From NCBI GenBank assembly GCA_964585225.1, contig CAZPCZ010000043.1:1-11510 (forward strand): a stretch of DNA of 11,510 nucleotides, given 5' to 3'. This stretch comes from CAZPCZ01 sp964585225 (GTDB lineage: Bacteria > Patescibacteriota > Patescibacteriia > JACPHY01). The translations under genes and the position numbers were made by a program. The stretch's first letter is position 1. Each line of letters opens with the position of its first letter. Positions 6,074 through 10,808 of this stretch are shown here, in pieces. The notes beneath the pieces were generated by a model. It did no database searches, had not been told where the DNA came from, and saw only the letters and a program-made list of their open reading frames with translations.

Positions 6074-6565
6074 GTGCATTGTCCGAAATGTAAGAACGGC
6101 GACACGAAGGTGACCGACTCTCGGACCTCCTCCGAGGGCATGCTCATCCGTCGGCGCCGAGAATGTGTGCGGTGCGGCTTCCGATTTTCGACGATCGAAG
6201 AAGTGGCCATCCTCGACCTCACCGTCATCAAGCGGGATGGACGGCGGGAACTCTACAGTCGAGAGAAGGTCGTGGTTGGTCTGAAGAAGGCGTTCGAGAA
6301 GCGGCCGATCACCTCGGATGAGCTCCGACGGCTCGTCGCTCGTGTCGAGCGGGACATTCAGCTTCTGCGGAAGCCAGAAGTGCGGTCCGCCGAGGTCGGA
6401 GACATCATCCTCCGACAGCTCCGGAAGCTCGACGAGGTCGCGTACGTGCGGTTCGCCTCCGTCCACCAGTCGTTCAGCGACCTCGAGGGGTTCCGGGAAG
6501 TGTTACGGACGCTCGCACCAAGAGTTCGGAAAGGTCCGAAAGGCCGTCGAGGGCGTAAAGACTGA
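6074..6565 (+). CDS. nrdR: Transcriptional repressor NrdR
   Basis: NrdR is the zinc-ribbon and ATP-cone repressor of ribonucleotide reductase genes, sensing ATP/dATP and binding NrdR boxes. The GTG at 6074 gives the canonical MHCPKC start. The zinc ribbon uses Cys3, Cys6, Cys31 and Cys34, followed by GFRFSTIE. The ATP-cone begins at VIKRDGRRELYSREK (51-65) and runs to about residue 139. The product has 163 residues, slightly longer than most, because of a basic tail VRKGPKGRRGRKD that may be partly repeat-derived. The start codon lies at the base of the upstream octamer hairpin and has no Shine-Dalgarno. Position after ftsZ rather than beside nrd genes is not unusual; no ribonucleotide reductase gene is in the window. 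Confidence 0.95.
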   Translation: MHCPKCKNGDTKVTDSRTSSEGMLIRRRRECVRCGFRFSTIEEVAILDLTVIKRDGRRELYSREKVVVGLKKAFEKRPITSDELRRLVARVERDIQLLRKPEVRSAEVGDIILRQLRKLDEVAYVRFASVHQSFSDLEGFREVLRTLAPRVRKGPKGRRGRKD

Positions 6566-6568
6566 GGT

Positions 6569-6616
6569 CCCCTTACACCTTTTGCCCCTCTACCCCTTTA
6601 CCCCTCTACACCTTCT
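6569..6616 (+). repeat. Pyrimidine-rich octamer array between nrdR and htrA
   Basis: Six degenerate 8-bp units run back to back: CCCCTTAC, ACCTTTTG, CCCCTCTA, CCCCTTTA, CCCCTCTA, CACCTTCT. The array ends 3 bp before the htrA ATG. A purine-rich stretch at the 3' end of nrdR (about 6526-6566) is loosely complementary to it, much less clearly than at the other junctions. Confidence 0.8.
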
Positions 6617-6619
6617 TCC

Positions 6620-7876
6620 ATGACTTCCCCTCGTGATCAACGCATCCTCGTGTTCGCCGGCATCATCGGCATCGTGTTCGGCGGACTCGCGGGCCTCGTC
6701 GGCGGATTCCTCGTTGCAACCGGGCGTATCGGACCGATCGAGCGCTACTTTCCGGTTCCCGCCGTCGCGACGAACAGCACGCCAGCGCAACCGTTCCGCG
6801 TCGAGGAAGAATCGGCGACGATTGACGTCGTGCGTCGGGCGAGCCCCGCGGTCGTCTCGGTCGTTGTCCGGAAGGAAATCGCGGCGATTCCGCGCGGCAA
6901 CTTCCTCACTCCGTTCGGGCCCCCGTTCGACGACTTCTTCGGGTTCGGCATCCCGTTCCCCACGCCAAGTCCGCAGCCGCGCACCGGCGAGCGCGGAGAG
7001 AAGCAGCAGGTCGGTGGCGGGTCTGGATTCATCGTCACGTCCGACGGGTACATCCTGACCAATCGACACGTCGTCGCAGACCAGAGCGCGGAGTACACCA
7101 TTGTCCTCAACGATGACCGCGAGTTTCCCGCGACGGTGCTCGCGAAGGACCCGTTGAATGACCTCGCAGTCCTGAAGATCAACGCCGGCGACGGTGCGCT
7201 CCCTGTGCTCGATCTCGGCGATTCCGACGAGATTCAGATCGGCGAGACGGTCATCGCCATCGGGTACGCGCTCTCCGAGTTCCGGAATACGGTGACGAAG
7301 GGCGTCATTTCTGGGATCAACCGGCGTGTCGTCGCGGGTGATCGTCGCGGATCGAGCGAGGTCATCCAGGAGGCGATCCAGACCGACGCGGCGATCAATC
7401 CCGGGAATTCCGGCGGCCCGCTCCTGAATCTCCGCGGACAGGTCATCGGCGTGAACACCGCGGTGAGCCAGGAGGGACAGCTCATCGGGTTTGCGATCCC
7501 GATCAACGTCGCGAAGCACGCGGTCGAGAGCGTCGTCCGCGAGGGCAAGATCATTCGTCCGTGGCTCGGCGTCCGCTACCTCGTCATCACGGAACGACTC
7601 GCGAAGGAGCAGCAACTCCCCGTGTCGTACGGCGCGCTTGTTGTCCGTGGGGCGACCCCGGCCGATCTCGCAGTAGTCCCCGGGAGCCCGGCGGACAAGG
7701 GCGGCGTGCACGAGAACGACATCATCACCGCGGTGGACGGCGAGCGCATTGATGAGGACCATCCGCTCGCGAACCGCATCGCACGGAAGAAGCCGGGCGA
7801 TCGCGTGCGCCTCACCGTGCTGCGGCAAGGGAAGGAGCGGACGCTCGATGTGGCGCTGGGCGAATTTCCTGAATAA
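6620..7876 (+). CDS. htrA: HtrA/DegP-type trypsin-like serine protease with one PDZ domain
   Basis: This is a membrane-anchored extracytoplasmic quality-control protease of 418 residues. An N-terminal hydrophobic helix (about 10-33) anchors it. The trypsin-like domain runs from about 65 to 300, and the PDZ domain from about 310 to 410. The catalytic triad is visible: His150 in TNRHVV, Asp181 in NDLAVLK and Ser264 in GNSGGPL. The LA-loop region (about 91-128) is rich in Phe, Pro and Gly (FDDFFGFGIPFP), as in many HtrA proteins. The PDZ domain shows GSPADKGGVHENDIITAVDG. A single PDZ fits the DegS/HtrA membrane-bound type rather than two-PDZ DegP. The start follows a pyrimidine octamer array with no Shine-Dalgarno. 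Substrates are unknown. Confidence 0.94.
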   Translation: MTSPRDQRILVFAGIIGIVFGGLAGLVGGFLVATGRIGPIERYFPVPAVATNSTPAQPFRVEEESATIDVVRRASPAVVSVVVRKEIAAIPRGNFLTPFGPPFDDFFGFGIPFPTPSPQPRTGERGEKQQVGGGSGFIVTSDGYILTNRHVVADQSAEYTIVLNDDREFPATVLAKDPLNDLAVLKINAGDGALPVLDLGDSDEIQIGETVIAIGYALSEFRNTVTKGVISGINRRVVAGDRRGSSEVIQEAIQTDAAINPGNSGGPLLNLRGQVIGVNTAVSQEGQLIGFAIPINVAKHAVESVVREGKIIRPWLGVRYLVITERLAKEQQLPVSYGALVVRGATPADLAVVPGSPADKGGVHENDIITAVDGERIDEDHPLANRIARKKPGDRVRLTVLRQGKERTLDVALGEFPE

Positions 7877-7884
7877 TCACCGTT

Positions 7885-7918
7885 CCCCCTCTTGAGGCAA
7901 GAGGGGGGTGAGGGGGAG
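7885..7918 (+). repeat. CCCCCTCT/AGAGGGGG hairpin element, copy 1, supplying the prfB ribosome-binding site
   Basis: CCCCCTCTT (7885-7893) pairs perfectly with AAGAGGGGG (7899-7907) around GAGGC, and a third arm GAGGGGGAG (7910-7918) follows. The third arm is the only strong Shine-Dalgarno-like sequence in the window: GAGG at 7910 lies 7 bases before the ATG at 7921, and GGAG at 7915 lies 8 bases before the ATG at 7927. The third arm could also pair with the first arm, which would hide the ribosome-binding site. Confidence 0.85.
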
Positions 7919-7920
7919 TT

Positions 7921-9073
7921 ATGACGATGAGTGAACTGGTGAAGGTCCTCGAATCCCTAAAGACCCGCGTCGCTGCCGCGCGGGACTTCCTTTGACCTCG
8001 ATCGTCGGAGGTCCGAGATTGCCGCGCTCGATGCGGCGATGAGCGCACCAGGGTTCTGGGACAACCCGAAGACGGCGCAGGAGCAGGCGCGGCGAGCGAC
8101 CGAGCTCCGCAGCGAAGTCGAGGAGTGGGAGGCGCTCGATCGCGAGGTTCGCGACCTCTTGGAGCTCGCCGCGCTCGACGCTGCGGACCAGAACGAGAAC
8201 CTCCGCGAGGAGCTCGAGCCGAAGGTTGCGGCGCTCGAGGAACGACTCCGTCGCCTCGAGATCCGCGCACTCCTGAGCGGCGAACACGACGAGCGTGATG
8301 CGATCCTCGCGGTGCACGCCGGTGCGGGTGGGACCGAGGCGCAGGATTGGGCGGGGATGCTGCTGCGGATGCTCCTCCGGTTCTGTGAACGGAAGGGGTG
8401 GACCGCGCGCATCGTGGATGAATCGCGCGGAGAGGAAGCGGGGGTGAAATCCGCGATGATCGACGTGAAGGGACGACATGCGTATGGGATCCTGCGAAGC
8501 GAAGCGGGCGTGCACCGCCTGGTCCGCCTCTCTCCATTTAACGCGGATCAGAAACGCCACACGTCGTTCGCGCTCGTCGAGGTGCTCCCGGATCTCGGGG
8601 ATGCGCCGGACATCGAGATTGATCCGAAGGACCTCCGAATTGATACGTTCCTCTCCGGTGGTCACGGCGGACAGTCCGTTCAGACGACGTACTCCGCGGT
8701 GCGGATCGTCCACATCCCGACGGGGATCACGGTGTCCTGTCAGAACGAGCGCTCGCAGCTCCAGAACAAGGAGACGGCGATGCGCGTGCTCCGCGCGCGC
8801 CTGAAGCAGCGTCAGCTCGATGAGCTCGCTGCGGAGAAGCAGGCGCTCCGCGGAGAGTTCCGCGAGGTCGCATGGGGGAACCAGATCCGGAGCTACGTCC
8901 TCCACCCGTACCACATGGTGAAGGACCTCCGGACACGCTTCGAGGTGAACAACCCCGAACGCGTCCTCGACGGCGACCTCGATCCCTTCATCGAGGCGTA
9001 CCTGAAGTGGAAAGCGGGAGGAGGGAAGTATGAGCGGCTCGAGGGGAAGAAAGGAGCGGGAGACGAGGAGTAA
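7921..9073 (+). CDS. prfB: Peptide chain release factor 2 (RF2) with programmed +1 frameshift
   Basis: RF2 terminates translation at UGA and UAA. The first frame encodes 24 residues from the ATG at 7921 and stops at TGA (7993-7995). A +1 slip on CTT-TGA-C continues from GAC at 7994 to TAA at 9073, giving 383 residues. In the fused protein the stop-codon recognition tripeptide SPF falls at 204-206 and the catalytic GGQ at 249-251, within one residue of the Escherichia coli positions as I recall them. GGTEAQDW and SAVRIVHIPTG are further family marks. The ATG at 7927 has the better Shine-Dalgarno spacing and would shorten the product by two residues. Taking the ATG at 8039 as a start would cut off the N-terminal helix and is wrong. 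Autoregulation by RF2 level is the known logic of this arrangement. Confidence 0.95.
7981..7996 (+). promoter_or_regulatory. RF2 programmed +1 frameshift site (CTT-TGA-C)
   Basis: The slippery codon CTT at 7990 is followed by in-frame TGA at 7993 and then C, the canonical RF2 recoding context. The upstream stimulatory Shine-Dalgarno-like stretch is weak here (CGGGAC at 7981-7986, against AGGGGG in Escherichia coli), though it sits at the same distance from CTT. TGA falls at codon 25 from the first ATG, against codon 26 in E. coli. Scarce RF2 lets ribosomes shift; abundant RF2 terminates them. Confidence 0.93.
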
Positions 9074-9078
9074 ATGTT

Positions 9079-9113
9079 CTCCCCCTCTGTGAGAGGGGGA
9101 GTTGGAGGGGGCG
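9079..9113 (+). repeat. CTCCCCCTCT/AGAGGGGGAG hairpin element, copy 2, after prfB
   Basis: CTCCCCCTCT (9079-9088) pairs perfectly with AGAGGGGGAG (9092-9101) around GTG, and a third arm GGAGGGGG (9104-9111) follows. It begins 5 bp after the prfB stop and has the same three-arm layout as copies 1 and 3. It lacks a T tract, so it is not a standard terminator, although the stem is strong. Confidence 0.88.
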
Positions 9114-9138
9114 TACGGACAATGGAACGAATGTTCCT

Positions 9139-9756
9139 ATGACGTCGCATCAATTACTTTCGGCTGCAGTCGTACACCTCCGTGCCGGTGGTCTCTTCAT
9201 CTACCCGACGGAGACCGCGTACGCGATCGGATGCGATGCGACGAATGTCACGGCGGTGCAGGCGATCTTCCGATTGAAAGGGCGGGAGCGCGGGAAACCG
9301 CTCCCACTCATCGTTGCCTCTCGTGCGATGGCCGAGCGCTACGCACGGTTCACCCCGCTCGCCCGCCGCCTCGCCGCCCGCTACTGGCCCGGCCCACTCA
9401 CGATCGTGTTGGCCTCTCGGTTTTCTCCCCCTCTACCAGAGGGGGAGCGAGAGGGGGTGGGGATGCTCGCGCCCGGCGTCGTCGCCTCGAACGGCACCAT
9501 CGCCCTCCGCGTCTCCTCCCATCCCATCGCTCGCGCGCTCTCCCGGCGCCTCGGTCGCCCCATCGTCTCTACGTCAGCCAATCGTGCTGGGGAGCCACCG
9601 TGCTACTCGGCTCGGTGTGCACTCCGCTCACTTCGTGGTGGGGTGTTCGCCATTGACACCGGTCCGCTCCCACATCGCCGCCCCTCTACGATCGTCGATG
9701 CCCGTAGCGACCGCCCCCACATCCACCGCATCGGTCAAATTCAAATAGCCATTTGA
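9139..9756 (+). CDS. tsaC: L-threonylcarbamoyladenylate synthase (TsaC/YrdC family) with in-frame palindrome insertion
   Basis: TsaC makes threonylcarbamoyl-AMP from threonine, bicarbonate and ATP for the t6A37 modification of ANN-decoding tRNAs. The product has 205 residues, typical of the YrdC domain alone, without the extra Sua5 domain. Family marks are FIYPTETAYAIGCDA (20-34), the basic motif KGRERGKPLPLIV (47-59), YWPGPLTIVL (82-91), and STSAN (144-148) followed by the usual C-terminal strand set. Residues about 95-109 (FSPPLPEGEREGVGM) are foreign and are encoded exactly by copy 3 of the GAGGGGG hairpin element. They replace or extend the loop between the PGPLT strand and the IALRV strand. 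All motifs on both sides are intact. The stop at 9754-9756 lies inside the first copy of the 40-bp repeat. Confidence 0.92.
   Translation: MTSHQLLSAAVVHLRAGGLFIYPTETAYAIGCDATNVTAVQAIFRLKGRERGKPLPLIVASRAMAERYARFTPLARRLAARYWPGPLTIVLASRFSPPLPEGEREGVGMLAPGVVASNGTIALRVSSHPIARALSRRLGRPIVSTSANRAGEPPCYSARCALRSLRGGVFAIDTGPLPHRRPSTIVDARSDRPHIHRIGQIQIAI
9425..9459 (+). repeat. CTCCCCCTCT/AGAGGGGGAG hairpin element, copy 3, in frame inside tsaC
   Basis: CTCCCCCTCT (9425-9434) pairs perfectly with AGAGGGGGAG (9438-9447) around ACC, and a third arm GAGAGGGGGTG (9449-9459) follows. It is nearly identical to copy 2 apart from the loop and the two or three bases between arms. It encodes SPPLPEGEREGVG with no stop and no frame change. 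Confidence 0.92.
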
Positions 9757-9789
9757 AGTCCGCGGCCGCTGGTAAAGTATTGTACATTG
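9750..9789 (+). repeat. 40-bp direct repeat, copy A, upstream of the PaaX-like gene
   Basis: Bases 9750-9789 match 10676-10715 at about 34 of 40 positions. The shared core is AGTCCGCGGCCGC, which includes the 8-bp palindrome GCGGCCGC, followed by AAAGTAT and GTACAT. Copy A begins in the last codons of tsaC and ends on a palindrome at the start of the PaaX-like gene. Its position before a gene, repeated before rsmA, suggests a shared promoter or regulatory site, but no standard -35/-10 pair with 17-bp spacing stands out. Confidence 0.8.
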
Positions 9790-9797
9790 TATACAAT
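9786..9797 (+). promoter_or_regulatory. Candidate operator: perfect 12-bp palindrome
   Basis: ATTGTATACAAT is a perfect palindrome directly after repeat copy A, overlapping the ATG at 9796. Perfect dyads of this length at the start of a regulator gene are common autoregulatory operators. It is absent after copy B, so control would be specific to the PaaX-like gene. The assignment is inference from position and symmetry only. Confidence 0.4.
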
Positions 9798-10641
9798 GGG
9801 TTCGAGTCCCGGTGAGGCCGATGGAGCAGCATGTCTTGTCCGTATGGGGAGGAGCCGTGTCACCACACAACGGGTTCGTCGGTTGATGGTTGGGGTCTGC
9901 GACAGCCTCACGGACGCATGCCTGTTCAACCTCTTCAGCTGGACGCTCTTCATGAATGCGCTCCCGAGGATGGGACGCGCGAAGCGTGCATCGCTGCAGG
10001 CGACGTACCTCCTCGATGAGTTCAACGCGCAGACGATCCGCCGCGCATGCCGCCGTCTCATCGAGCGTGGGCTCGTCACCTCAATCCGCCGTGGGCTCCA
10101 AGAGATTCGCCTCACCACCGTTGGACGCCGGTGGCTCGCCGAGCATTTCCCGGCGTACCACGCGGAGCGTCCGTGGGATCGACGCATGTACCTCATCACG
10201 TACGACCTCCCCGAACAGCGTCGGTACCTCCGTGATCAGCTCCGCGCCTACCTCCGAGACCTCCGGTGTGCTCCGTTGCAGGCGAGTGTCTGGATCACGC
10301 CGTACAACCCTCGGAAGCTCCTACGGGAGTACGTGCGGACCCACCAGATCCCTGGTGTCATCATCTCGTCCTTCGAACGGGGGAGCTTCATTGGCGAGGT
10401 GTCCTACCGTGATCTCATCGCATCCACGTACCGCCTCCTCCCACTGAACGATCGATACGAGCGGTTCCTCCGCGAGTACAGGCAGCGACGCGACGCACCG
10501 GTCCACGAGATTACCGCTGCGTACCTCAGCATCCTTACTGATGATCCCCAGCTCCCGTTCGAGCTCCTTCCGGAATGGTGGCTCGGGGACGAAGCGCACG
10601 CGTTCGTCACCAAGCGGTGTCGGAAGCGTTCTCAACTGTAA
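9796..10641 (+). CDS. PaaX-family-like transcriptional regulator with a Cas2-like middle domain
   Basis: The product has 281 residues from the ATG at 9796. Residues about 20-120 form a basic winged-helix region ending in a wing-like SIRRGLQEIRLTTVGRRWL. Residues about 128-195 begin WDRRMYLITYDLPEQRRYLRDQL and include LQASVWITPYNP, the ferredoxin-like fold that PaaX shares with Cas2. The C-terminal ILTDDPQLPFELLPEWWLGDEAHAF (about 246-270) closely follows the PaaX C-terminal DPxLPxxLLPxxWxGxxA pattern. In proteobacteria PaaX represses phenylacetate catabolism; no such genes are here, so the ligand and targets are unknown. An ATG at 9844 gives a start closer to the conserved region and may be the true one, since 9796-9843 looks non-coding. 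The gene stands between the two 40-bp repeat copies. Confidence 0.75.
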   Translation: MGSSPGEADGAACLVRMGRSRVTTQRVRRLMVGVCDSLTDACLFNLFSWTLFMNALPRMGRAKRASLQATYLLDEFNAQTIRRACRRLIERGLVTSIRRGLQEIRLTTVGRRWLAEHFPAYHAERPWDRRMYLITYDLPEQRRYLRDQLRAYLRDLRCAPLQASVWITPYNPRKLLREYVRTHQIPGVIISSFERGSFIGEVSYRDLIASTYRLLPLNDRYERFLREYRQRRDAPVHEITAAYLSILTDDPQLPFELLPEWWLGDEAHAFVTKRCRKRSQL

Positions 10642-10675
10642 CCATGATGGTTCGTTTGGGCACAAAAAGAAGTGA

Positions 10676-10715
10676 CATTTGGAGTCCGCGGCCGCGGGGA
10701 AAGTATGGTACATCG
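10676..10715 (+). repeat. 40-bp direct repeat, copy B, upstream of rsmA
   Basis: This is the partner of copy A, with about six mismatches in 40. It lies 35 bp after the PaaX-like stop and about 93 bp before the rsmA ATG at 10809. The rest of this junction (10642-10808) shows no convincing gene; small open frames there are out of phase with rsmA and look like chance. Confidence 0.8.
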
Positions 10716-10808
10716 TTTTGCGGGAATGCGAATGGAATAGGTGGAACGAGTGGGGATGGTTGCGGCTGTGGCCTGAATGTGACGTTGAGCCTTGGCATGA
10801 CATGGGAT

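Noticed and set aside
7993..7995. UGA recoded as glycine (Gracilibacteria-type code)
   Set aside because: UGA ends most genes here at the expected family length, and an RF2 gene with its UGA sensor is retained.
8039..9073. prfB as a truncated gene starting at the ATG at 8039
   Set aside because: The upstream frame ends in CTT-TGA-C, and joining by +1 shift restores the full RF2 N-terminus with motif positions within one residue of the family, so this is recoding, not damage.
9079..9103. Rho-independent terminator after prfB
   Set aside because: The stem is strong but is followed by only two T residues and then GGAGGGGG; the same hairpin occurs inside tsaC and before prfB, so it is better called a repeat.
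9797..9810. GGGTTCGAGTCCC, identical in form to a tRNA T-arm
   Set aside because: No matching acceptor stem, D-arm or anticodon arm can be built in the preceding 75 bases. It could be a tRNA remnant, but a single arm is too little to call.
9796..10641. A Cas2 gene and CRISPR locus
   Set aside because: The Cas2-like fold is only the middle part of a PaaX-type protein with a winged-helix N-terminus and PaaX C-terminal motif. There is no cas1 and no repeat-spacer array.
10642..10662. AACC...GGTT hairpin after the PaaX-like gene as a terminator
   Set aside because: Only a 4-bp stem and no T tract.
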